NCBI GenBank assembly: GCA_001795245.1
Contig: MGOD01000103.1
Span: 2,529-13,531 of the forward strand
Direction of reading: 5' to 3'
Source: Chloroflexi bacterium RBG_16_70_13
GTDB lineage: Bacteria; Chloroflexota; Limnocylindria; Limnocylindrales; CSP1-4
Length of the DNA: 11,003 nt
Shown: one piece after another, positions 1 to 6,809 of the stretch
Position numbering within the stretch: position 1 is the stretch's first letter
How the letters are laid out: every line of letters begins with the position of its first letter
The notes under the pieces: model-generated
The model's input: only the letters and a program-made list of their open reading frames with translations
What the model was told of the DNA's origin: nothing
Databases searched by the model: none
Made by a program: the position numbers and the translations under genes

Positions 1-1
1 G

Positions 2-805
2 TCCGTCCTCGTGGGCTGTGCCCTGGAGCTGGCTCTCTCCGGGGCGCGGGTCCAGGCCGAGCGGACCCGGGTGGCCCAGGAGCTCGCCATCGGACGACGC
101 ATCCAGCAGGCCCTCCTGCCGAGCCGCTACCCCGTCGTCCCGGGCTGGACGTTCGCCGCTCGCTACGAGCCGGCCCGCGAGGTCGGTGGCGACCTGTTCG
201 ACGTCTTCGCCGTCCGCGGCCAGGCCGAGCGGATCGCCCTCGTGATCGCCGACGTGACCGGCAAGGGAATCCCCGCCGCGGTCCTCATGGCCGACGTCAA
301 GGCCCTCCTCCACGCCGCGACCGACAACACCGACGCCCCGGCCGAGGCCCTCCGGCGCGTCAACGTCGTGCTCGTCAACGAGCGCGCAACCGCCCTCTTC
401 GTCACCGCCGCACTCCTCGTCGTCGACGTCGCATCCGGCCGAGTTCGCTATGCCCTGGCCGGGCACGAACCGCCGCTCGTTGCCCGGCGCCGCGGTGTCG
501 TGGACCGGCTCGAGGCCTTCGGGCCGATCCTGGGGGCATTCGGCGACGCGACGTACGAGGAGCACGAGGCGGCCCTGGAGCCCGGTGATGCCCTGACCCT
601 CTATACCGACGGGATCACCGAGACGCGCAACGCCGAGCGGGGGTTCTACGGCGACGACCGCCTCCTCGCCAACGTCGGGCAGGCCTGCGGCCGGCCGGCC
701 GAGGAGATCGCCCAGTCGATCGTCGACGACGTCCAGGCGTTCCGCGGCGACGCCGAGGCCTTCGACGACCTCACCCTCCTCGTCGCGGAGCGGCGGCCGC
801 GGTGA
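2..805 (+). CDS. PP2C-family (SpoIIE/RsbU-like) serine/threonine phosphatase, 5' end outside window
   Basis: Metal-dependent protein phosphatase of the SpoIIE/RsbU type. Family members typically dephosphorylate an anti-sigma-factor antagonist and so switch on a sigma factor. Numbering from the GTG at 11, the visible signature is: a helical linker ending in GRRIQQALLP (residues 28-37), the metal-binding GGDLFDVF (59-66), DVTGKG (81-86), AGHEPP (150-155), YTDGITE (198-204) and DDLTLL (252-257). All acidic metal ligands expected for the family look present, so it should be active. The frame is open to the window's left edge and the linker normally follows a sensor (GAF, PAS, HAMP or membrane) domain, so the GTG at 11 is probably internal and the sensor is missing here. 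The stop overlaps the start of the downstream peptidase gene by four bases, implying co-translation. Its sensor input and its partner cannot be told from this window. Confidence 0.9.
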   Translation, partial: SVLVGCALELALSGARVQAERTRVAQELAIGRRIQQALLPSRYPVVPGWTFAARYEPAREVGGDLFDVFAVRGQAERIALVIADVTGKGIPAAVLMADVKALLHAATDNTDAPAEALRRVNVVLVNERATALFVTAALLVVDVASGRVRYALAGHEPPLVARRRGVVDRLEAFGPILGAFGDATYEEHEAALEPGDALTLYTDGITETRNAERGFYGDDRLLANVGQACGRPAEEIAQSIVDDVQAFRGDAEAFDDLTLLVAERRPR

Positions 806-1890
806 TCGGCGGGCGTCGGCTTCGGTCCTTCGGGCGCGACCAGCGCCCCGGTCGCCGACCGAGCACCGTTGGGCCTGAGATGCATCGCGCAACGCTCGCC
901 GCCGTCGCGATCGTGATTGGGGCCACGGGCCACCTCGTGCTGGCGCCGGGCACCGGGGCCCGGGCGCCGGCAGCGCCGGGATCGCCTCCGGCTGCCTCGT
1001 TCGAGCAGCTCGACCGTTCCGCCATCAGCGACCGAGCCACGGACAGCCGGCCGGAGCCGGGCGAGCGGGCGCCCACCGCCACCGGCATCGACGACTGGGG
1101 CCTGACCATGTTCGTGGATCCCCGACCCGCGAGCGAGGCCGCTCTGGCGACGGCCACCCCGGCGCCGCCGGAGGTCGTCCGCTTCCGGCCGCGGGACGGC
1201 TGGACGGACGTCGGCCGCTCAGCCCAGCTGTCCGTCCGCTTCACGACCGCGATGGACCATGCCACGACGGAGGCGGCCTTCCACGCCACGATCGACGGAG
1301 TCGACATGGCGGGCACCGTGCGCTGGGCCGAGGGCGACACCGTGCTCGTCCTCCGGCCATCGACTGCCATGCCCTACGCCGCAGTGGTGGAGCTGCGCGT
1401 CGACCCAGGCGCCCGCTCGACGGCCGGGCTCGAGGTGGCCGCGATGACCTCGGTCACGTTCACGGTGCAGCCGCGGCCCCGGCCGACGTCATCGGGGAGC
1501 GCCGCCCCCAGCGGCTGGCAGTGGCCGCTCATCGGGCCAATCACGCAGTACTTCAGGCAGACGCTCACCGCGTACGGCATCCACCAGGGCATCGACATCG
1601 ACGGCGACACCGGGGATCCCGTGCGGGCGGCGCGGTCCGGGGTCGTGGTGGTCGCGGGCTACGCCGACGAGTGCGGCGGGCTCCAGGTCCGGATCGACCA
1701 CGGCGGGGGTCTCCTAACCTGGTACCGGCACCTCTCGGCCATCGAGACGACGGTGGGAGCCCCGGTGACGGCGGGAACCCTCATCGGGCGGGTCGGCGCC
1801 ACCGGCTGCGCCTTTGGCTCCCACCTCCACTTCGGGGTGGGCGACGACGGCGAGTTCGTCGATCCACTGCGCTACCTGCCGCCTCGCTAG
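802..1890 (+). CDS. Exported M23 (LytM-type) metallopeptidase with N-terminal Ig-like domain
   Basis: Probable zinc endopeptidase that cuts peptidoglycan cross-bridges or stem peptides outside the membrane. From the GTG at 802 (362 aa) the order is: basic stretch, hydrophobic export segment at about 29-48, a low-complexity Pro/Ala linker, an Ig-like domain of the SbsA/Big_5 kind at about 122-222 (VVRFRPRDG start, then MDHATTEAAF), and the M23 domain at about 240-358. Zinc ligands are seen in HQGIDID (H261, D265) and HLHFG (H341, H343), with the catalytic-region YRHLS at 308-312. Start choice is uncertain. The GTG at 802 gives a GTGA overlap with the phosphatase gene and has GGAG at 787-790. 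The ATG at 880 would give 336 aa and a more normal short signal peptide (MHRATLAAVAIVIGATG), but has no visible ribosome binding site. Family call is strong; the substrate is inferred. Confidence 0.9.
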   Translation: MIGGRRLRSFGRDQRPGRRPSTVGPEMHRATLAAVAIVIGATGHLVLAPGTGARAPAAPGSPPAASFEQLDRSAISDRATDSRPEPGERAPTATGIDDWGLTMFVDPRPASEAALATATPAPPEVVRFRPRDGWTDVGRSAQLSVRFTTAMDHATTEAAFHATIDGVDMAGTVRWAEGDTVLVLRPSTAMPYAAVVELRVDPGARSTAGLEVAAMTSVTFTVQPRPRPTSSGSAAPSGWQWPLIGPITQYFRQTLTAYGIHQGIDIDGDTGDPVRAARSGVVVVAGYADECGGLQVRIDHGGGLLTWYRHLSAIETTVGAPVTAGTLIGRVGATGCAFGSHLHFGVGDDGEFVDPLRYLPPR

Positions 1891-1907
1891 AGCGAGCCGG
1901 AGTAGCC

Positions 1908-1939
1908 CGAGGGCCGGTCGGATCGCCGACCGGCCCTCG
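1908..1939. terminator. Bidirectional hairpin terminator between convergent genes
   Basis: A perfect 14-bp inverted repeat (1908-1921 and 1926-1939) closes a four-base ATCG loop. It is 17 bases from the stop of the M23 gene and 17 bases from the stop of the opposing Asp-box gene. There is no clear T-run on either side, so termination would rest on the very stable GC stem. A flanking CCCGAG (1906-1911) and CTCGGG (1941-1946) could also pair. Confidence 0.8.
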
Positions 1940-1956
1940 TCTCGGGTAGTCGCTGG

Positions 1957-3876
1957 CTACGGCACGCTCACCCGGTTGCCGTAGATGTTCTGATCCAGAC
2001 CGCCGGCGTTGGCGCAGGTGTCGGGGCCGAATACGCCCGGCGAGGTCTCGGTCCGGCATTGCCAGACATCGAAGCCGTCGGCCGGTCCACTCTCGCGCGG
2101 ATCGGTCCCCGGGACGACGTCCCGGTTGTCGGTCCACACCACGTACGCCTCCAGGCCGCCCTCGGCAAGCCCGTTGCTGTCGGTGATGGCGACCCAGTTG
2201 TAGTCCCCCTGGAACGGGATGTTGCGGTTGCCGAACATCTCGTACTGCGGCTGATGGCCGACATCCGAGACCTTGGTCGAGGACCACGTGTCGCCACCGT
2301 CGGCCGAGGTGGCAACAAACGTGTTGACGACGTTGGCGTCGTCGCAGGCCGTCGCGTCCTCGTCGTTGCCGATCGGCCGCTGGAGGCTGTAGCAGGCGTC
2401 GGTGCGGCTGTCCTGCCAGACGACGGCGAGGCCGCCGCCCAGGGCGTCGATGTCCGGGAAGAACTGGTGGCCGATCCCGCTTGCATCGTCGACCTTGATT
2501 GGGTCGCTCCAGCTCGCCCCATCGTCCGTCGATCGGACGACGTAGACGACGGAGCGGCCCACCTGGCCGCCACCTGCGGAACGGTAGCTCGAGGCGCTGC
2601 CCACGATCGTGCCCGGGTCGACGGCGTTGTAGGCCAGCCAGACACCATCGCTGGAGCTGGACTGGTCGGCCGTCGAGCGGGGCTCGAGCGGGATCCGCGC
2701 GAAGACGAAGCCGGTCGGGCAGGCGAACGGTCCGTCGCCGCAGTCGCGCGAACCGTCGTTCGGAGCGTAGGGCACGAAGTCGCGGACCTTGCGCGCCGGC
2801 GCGAAGCTCGCGCCGCCGTTCGACGAACGGGCGAAGAACAGGGCGTTCTCACCGACGACCGAGGCATCGTCGAACGTCCGGAACGTCACGTAGACATCGC
2901 CGTCACCCTCGATCGCGATATCGCAGCCCTGGACCGACCCGGTGAACCCGTGGACGCTCAGCTGGATTGGCTTGCTGAACGTGTCGCCCATGTCGGTCGA
3001 GCGGCTGAAGTAGATCTTGTTCTGGCCGTTGCCGGTGAATCGGCTCCAGCAGACGTAGACGTTGCCGTCGGTGGCGCCGCCGGTGCGGTCGACCTCGAGC
3101 ATCGGCTTGTCCTGGAAGATGCCCCAGAAGTTGCGCGACGGCGTGCCCTTGCCGACGATCCGGGTGCGCAGGTAGTCGACCGGGTAGCCGCTCTCGTCGG
3201 GCGTCGTCGCGTAGGTCGCGACGTAGACGTCGCCGTTGATGGCGCCGCCACGATTGAAGCTGATTCCGCCGACGAACAGGTTGCCGGCGTTGTCGAAGGC
3301 CGCGATCGGATCGCCGGCCTCGGTATGCCGCCCAAACAGCGGCGAGGCCATGCCCTCGGCCGAGGTGTCAGCCGGGTAGCCCGGGACGAACGAGTTCGTC
3401 CAGCCCTCGCCGCCGTCGGTCGAATAGGCGAAGCCCTGCCAGCCGGCGCCGAGATCGGTCTGGGAGTAGTCGTTCCAGCCGGCGACCACGAAGTCCGGGT
3501 CCGTCGGGTCGATCACGGCGAATGGCTCGTTACCCTGCCGCCGGCTCCCGCCGTCGTTCGAGTCCGAGTCGCCGTCGCCGGCGACGTCATCGGCCGCCGG
3601 GCTGGTGTTCGAGTCGTTGCAGTGGTCGATGGCCGCGTCAGTGCCGCCGTCGTGGCGGACGCAGGTGAGCCCGGTGACCTGGTCGTCCGTCCCGTCGCCG
3701 ACCACAGCGACCGCCAGGCCGGGCGTGGCCGTAGCGGCAAGAAGGACGCTGCTCGCAACGAGGGCGGAGAGGATTCGTCGGGCGCGTCGCATTTGGATCA
3801 TCAGCCGATGGTTCCTCCGTGATGCCGGGACCGTCCCACGGCTGGTCCTGCCGACGGGCGGTTCCAGGGTGACCAT
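1957..3876 (-). CDS. Secreted Asp-box (BNR/sialidase-like propeller) protein
   Basis: Exported protein of 639 aa, probably a beta-propeller. Five Asp-box motifs (S-x-D-x-G-x-x-W/F) are visible: STDGGEGW 152-159, STDMGDTF 293-300, SSNGGASF 351-358, STDDGASW 449-456 and SADGGDTW 524-531. Such motifs occur in sialidases but also in many non-sialidase propellers. I do not see a convincing sialidase catalytic set (N-terminal arginine motif, Tyr/Glu pair), so calling it an active sialidase is not justified. After the hydrophobic export segment (about 35-56) there is an Asp/Ser-rich stretch (about 96-110) that could bind calcium. Several Cys occur in pairs, fitting an exported disulfide-containing protein. 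The chosen ATG at 3876 has GGAGGT six bases upstream. An in-frame ATG at 3801 with GGAGGA eleven bases upstream would give a cleaner signal peptide (MIQMRRARRILSALVASS). No partner gene indicates the ligand. Confidence 0.82.
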   Translation of the reverse strand: MVTLEPPVGRTSRGTVPASRRNHRLMIQMRRARRILSALVASSVLLAATATPGLAVAVVGDGTDDQVTGLTCVRHDGGTDAAIDHCNDSNTSPAADDVAGDGDSDSNDGGSRRQGNEPFAVIDPTDPDFVVAGWNDYSQTDLGAGWQGFAYSTDGGEGWTNSFVPGYPADTSAEGMASPLFGRHTEAGDPIAAFDNAGNLFVGGISFNRGGAINGDVYVATYATTPDESGYPVDYLRTRIVGKGTPSRNFWGIFQDKPMLEVDRTGGATDGNVYVCWSRFTGNGQNKIYFSRSTDMGDTFSKPIQLSVHGFTGSVQGCDIAIEGDGDVYVTFRTFDDASVVGENALFFARSSNGGASFAPARKVRDFVPYAPNDGSRDCGDGPFACPTGFVFARIPLEPRSTADQSSSSDGVWLAYNAVDPGTIVGSASSYRSAGGGQVGRSVVYVVRSTDDGASWSDPIKVDDASGIGHQFFPDIDALGGGLAVVWQDSRTDACYSLQRPIGNDEDATACDDANVVNTFVATSADGGDTWSSTKVSDVGHQPQYEMFGNRNIPFQGDYNWVAITDSNGLAEGGLEAYVVWTDNRDVVPGTDPRESGPADGFDVWQCRTETSPGVFGPDTCANAGGLDQNIYGNRVSVP

Positions 3877-3882
3877 GATGCT

Positions 3883-3888
3883 ACCTCC
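3883..3888 (-). promoter_or_regulatory. Ribosome binding site deciding the start of the Asp-box gene
   Basis: On the minus strand this reads GGAGGT, six bases before the ATG at 3876. It is the best-placed Shine-Dalgarno match for this gene and is the reason for preferring 3876 over the downstream ATG at 3801, which has its own weaker-placed GGAGGA (3813-3818). Confidence 0.6.
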
Positions 3889-3972
3889 GGTTCCGGGATG
3901 AGGCGCCCCCCTGCGCGTTCCAGTCTCGTTGCAGACGGACGGGAAGCGTTGCGCGCGATCCGCCACCAGGCT

Positions 3973-3995
3973 ATCGGCCGCGCCCGGCAGCCGAT
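3973..3995 (-). terminator. Possible hairpin terminator after the Rieske gene
   Basis: Read on the minus strand, ATCGGCTGC and GCGGCCGAT pair over nine positions (one G-T wobble) around a five-base loop, 47 bases beyond the stop of the Rieske oxygenase gene. There is no T-run after it. The rest of the 166-base gap between the Rieske and Asp-box genes (3877-4042) shows nothing clear beyond the ribosome binding site; I could not identify a convincing promoter. Confidence 0.35.
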
Positions 3996-4042
3996 CCGGC
4001 GGCGGTTCTTGCGCCTCGGCTGACGCACCGCGCTCGGGCCTG

Positions 4043-5197
4043 TCAGCCCAGGCGGGGGCGTCCCATCGCGGTCCGGTAGAGCTCGTTGAAGTCGAACAGG
4101 AGACGATCGTTGCGGGGGTAGACCCCGGTCCGGTAGGCGCGCGACGCCACGCCCCGCTGAGCCCGCTCGCAGACCGCCCAGTCCTGGCGGCTGATGAGGT
4201 CCCACAGCTCGACGACCGGTTGCGGGTCGAAACCGGGCTCGGCGATCGTCTCGGGCCGGAAGAGGAACTCCGAGGTCACCGTCGTGTGGCTCGGCGAGCG
4301 TGGCTCGAGGAGATAGGTCATCACCGCGTCCGGGTGGAGATTGACCATGAGGTTCGGGAACTGGTGGGCCCCGAAGTAGAGGTGGTGATCCGCCTCGTTG
4401 AGGCCCGGGAAGCGGGGCAGGGCGGAGAGCCCGGTCAGGGTGAAGCTGGAGACGTCCTCGCGCATCCAGTTCCCGCCGTCGGGCGCCTCGCCGTCCCAGA
4501 CCTCGCCGAGCCGATAGAGCGGCACGAGCTTCACGAGCTCGGGGTGGATCGTGGGGCAGTGGAGGCACTCGTCGAAGTTCTCGACGAGGATCTTCCAGTT
4601 GGCCTCGACCTCATAGACGAGGCGCCGGGCGACCCGCAGCTCCCCGAGCCGGTAGCGCTCGAAGTCGGTGATCTTCTCGGTGCTGGCGGCGAGCGCGTCG
4701 AGCAGCGGCGGCACATCGGCGTTCAGGCTCACGAAGATGAACCCGCCGTACTCCTCGACGGCGATGCCGTGGAGCGGGTGGTCGGCTCGCGCGAAGTCCT
4801 CGTCCTCGTGGACGTTGGGTGTCCCGATGAGCCGGCCGTCGAAGTCGTACGACCAGGCGTGGTAGGGGCACTTGACGGCCTTCCCGAGGTGGCCGCAGGC
4901 GGGCTCGTCATCGAGGATCCGGGTCCCGCGGTGGGCGCAGACGTTGTAGAACGCCCGCAGCTCGCCGGCCAGGTTGCGGACGACGAAGATCGATTCGCCG
5001 ACGAGATTGCGGACGACGTAGTCGCCGGGGCCCGCGACCTCTTCGGCCCGTCCGACGCAGACCCAGCCGCCGAACCAGATCCGTTCCCGCTCCTGGTGCC
5101 AAACGGCGGCGGAGGTGTAGTCAATCCCGGCCAGGGTCGGCCGTGGCCGCCAGTCCGCGGCCCGGGTCCGCTCCAGGCTGGGGTCGAGCTGGGTCAT
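4043..5197 (-). CDS. Rieske non-heme iron oxygenase, alpha subunit (quaternary-amine oxygenase type)
   Basis: Cytoplasmic oxygenase that uses O2 and electrons from a separate reductase to hydroxylate its substrate. Length (384 aa) is normal for the family. The Rieske [2Fe-2S] ligands are C87-x-H89 (CAHRG) and C110-x2-H113 (CPYHAW). The catalytic iron site is N207-FDE210-CL-H213-CPTI-H218, with the third ligand probably D339 in RQDWAVCE (338-345), followed by RAQRG. The residue bridging the two metal centres is Glu210 where ring-hydroxylating dioxygenases such as naphthalene dioxygenase have Asp. Glu there, and the QDxxxCExxQRG C-terminal motif, resemble carnitine (CntA) and glycine-betaine (GbcA) oxygenases. 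So an N-demethylation or C-N cleavage role on a betaine-like compound is likelier than attack on an aromatic ring; this is inference. It starts 25 bases after the MmsA-type dehydrogenase stop (same strand), with only a weak GAGG-like ribosome site. No reductase or beta subunit is present. Confidence 0.92.
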   Translation of the reverse strand: MTQLDPSLERTRAADWRPRPTLAGIDYTSAAVWHQERERIWFGGWVCVGRAEEVAGPGDYVVRNLVGESIFVVRNLAGELRAFYNVCAHRGTRILDDEPACGHLGKAVKCPYHAWSYDFDGRLIGTPNVHEDEDFARADHPLHGIAVEEYGGFIFVSLNADVPPLLDALAASTEKITDFERYRLGELRVARRLVYEVEANWKILVENFDECLHCPTIHPELVKLVPLYRLGEVWDGEAPDGGNWMREDVSSFTLTGLSALPRFPGLNEADHHLYFGAHQFPNLMVNLHPDAVMTYLLEPRSPSHTTVTSEFLFRPETIAEPGFDPQPVVELWDLISRQDWAVCERAQRGVASRAYRTGVYPRNDRLLFDFNELYRTAMGRPRLG

Positions 5198-5222
5198 CGG
5201 CGCGCCCGCCTCGTTCAGCGCG

Positions 5223-6761
5223 TCAGCGGGTCCGCGGGAAGCCGAGGTCGACCTTGGACGTGCCCGGATCGGGCCAGCGCGAGGTCACGACCTTGGCCCG
5301 GGTGTAGAACTGGATGCCCTCGGGACCGTACATGTGGAGGTCGCCGAAGAGCGATGACTTCCAGCCGCCGAAGCTGTAGTACGAGACCGGGACCGGGATC
5401 GGGACGTTGATCCCGACCATGCCGACGTTGACGTCGAACTGGTACTGGCGTGCAGCCCCGCCGTCGCGGGTGAAGATGGCCGTGCCGTTGCCGTAGGGGT
5501 TGTCGTTGACGAGGCGGAGCGCTTCCTCGTAGGTTTCGACCCGGGCGACGGTCAGGACCGGCCCGAAGATCTCGTCCCGGTAGGCGTCCATGGCCGGCGT
5601 GACGTGGTCGATGAGCGACGCCCCGAGGAAGAATCCGGCGGAACCGCCGTACAGCGGGTGCTCGCGGCCGTCCGCGACGACGGTGGCCCCCTGTGCGGGG
5701 GCGCTCTCGAGGTACGAGGCGACCTTGTCGCGGTGCTGCTTCGTGACGAGTGGGCCCATCTCGGCCTCTGGGTCGGAGCCGGGGCCGACCTTGACCTTCG
5801 GCAGGCGCCTGGCGATGGCCTCGACGAGCGGGTCGGCGACCGAGCCCACGGCGACGATCGTGGCGATCGCCATGCACCGCTCGCCGGACGACCCGTAACC
5901 GGCCGAGACGGCGGCGTCGGCGGCCATCTCGATGTCGGCGTCGGGCAGGACGACCATGTGGTTCTTGGCGCCGCCGAGAGCCTGGACCCGCTTGCCGTGG
6001 CGGGTGCCGGTCTCGTAGATATAGCGGGCGATCGGGGTCGAGCCGACGAAGCTCACCGCGGCGATGTCGGGATGACCGAGGATCCGGTCGACCGCGACCT
6101 TGTCGCCCTGGACGACGTTGAAGACGCCATCGGGGACGCCGGCCTCCCTGAGGAGCTCGGCCAGGAAGAGCGACGCCGAGGGGTCCTTCTCCGAGGGCTT
6201 GAGGACGAACGTGTTGCCGCAGGCGATCGCGTTGCCGAACATCCACATCGGCACCATGGCCGGGAAGTTGAACGGGGTGATCCCGGCCGCGACGCCGAGC
6301 GGCTGGCGGATCTGGTAGACGTCGATGCCGGTCGAGACCTGCTCCGAGAAACCGCCCTTGAGGAGATTCGGGATCCCGGTCGCGAACTCGAGGTTCTCGA
6401 GGCCCCGGGCGACCTCGCCCAGGGCGTCGGACGGGACCTTGCCGTGCTCCGCGGTCAGAAAGGCGGCGATGTCCTTGCGATGGGCGTCGACCAGGTTCCG
6501 GATCCGGAACAGGATGTCCGTTCGCTTCGACAGCGACGTCGCCCGCCAGGCCGGGAAGGCGGCCTTCGCCGCGGCGATCGCGGCGTCGACCTCCTCGACC
6601 GAGGCGAAGTCGACCTCGCGGGCGAGCACGCCCGTGGCGGGGTCGAAAACGGGCCCCCGGCGGCCGGACGTCCCGGCCACACGCTGGCCGCCGATCCAGT
6701 GGCTGACGGTCTCGCCGCGGGGCGACGACCGCTCGATCTCGGGCTCTGCGACCTGGGTCAT
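5223..6761 (-). CDS. mmsA: CoA-acylating methylmalonate-semialdehyde dehydrogenase
   Basis: NAD-dependent aldehyde dehydrogenase of 512 aa that converts malonate or methylmalonate semialdehyde plus CoA to acetyl- or propionyl-CoA, in valine, beta-alanine or inositol breakdown. Family landmarks: ITPFNFPAMVPMWMF (161-175) with the Asn of the oxyanion site, VLKPSEKDP (186-194), the GSTP nucleotide turn (240-243), the catalytic Cys296 in SSGERCMAI, and EIFGPV (397-402). ALGGAKNHMV (261-270) lacks the general-base Glu found in hydrolytic aldehyde dehydrogenases (ELGGK), as expected for the CoA-dependent MmsA branch. VARGLENLEFATG (117-129) keeps the Arg of the MmsA signature region. The ATG at 6761 has GAGG (6770-6773 on the complement) eight bases upstream. 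Next to a betaine-type Rieske oxygenase it could instead handle a semialdehyde product of that enzyme; sequence favours MmsA. Confidence 0.93.
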   Translation of the reverse strand: MTQVAEPEIERSSPRGETVSHWIGGQRVAGTSGRRGPVFDPATGVLAREVDFASVEEVDAAIAAAKAAFPAWRATSLSKRTDILFRIRNLVDAHRKDIAAFLTAEHGKVPSDALGEVARGLENLEFATGIPNLLKGGFSEQVSTGIDVYQIRQPLGVAAGITPFNFPAMVPMWMFGNAIACGNTFVLKPSEKDPSASLFLAELLREAGVPDGVFNVVQGDKVAVDRILGHPDIAAVSFVGSTPIARYIYETGTRHGKRVQALGGAKNHMVVLPDADIEMAADAAVSAGYGSSGERCMAIATIVAVGSVADPLVEAIARRLPKVKVGPGSDPEAEMGPLVTKQHRDKVASYLESAPAQGATVVADGREHPLYGGSAGFFLGASLIDHVTPAMDAYRDEIFGPVLTVARVETYEEALRLVNDNPYGNGTAIFTRDGGAARQYQFDVNVGMVGINVPIPVPVSYYSFGGWKSSLFGDLHMYGPEGIQFYTRAKVVTSRWPDPGTSKVDLGFPRTR

Positions 6762-6809
6762 GGACGGAACCTCGGGTGGAACGCGGCAGCTGGCTGAGCT
6801 GCGACGGCC

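Noticed and set aside
2680..2710. ARIP in the Asp-box protein as the sialidase FRIP motif
   Set aside because: FRIP lies near the N-terminus before the first Asp-box; this one is in the middle of the protein after three Asp-boxes and is probably coincidence.
2059..3822. A 587-codon open frame on the plus strand opposite the Asp-box gene
   Set aside because: It is rich in Arg, Val, Asp and Ala with no domain, and lies wholly antisense to a gene with an export signal and five Asp-boxes. Long antisense open frames are expected at this GC content.
3877..3966. Extension of the Asp-box protein to the ATG at 3966
   Set aside because: It overlaps the excellent GGAGGT site of the ATG at 3876 and has no protein-like features.
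3929..5410. A 493-codon plus-strand frame opposite the Rieske gene
   Set aside because: It mirrors the Rieske and dehydrogenase coding sequence, has low-complexity Val/Glu/Asp composition and no recognisable motif.
6786..6802. Hairpin between the lipoprotein and mmsA genes as a terminator
   Set aside because: Only six pairs with a five-base loop and no T-run, within a short intra-operon gap; too weak to support.
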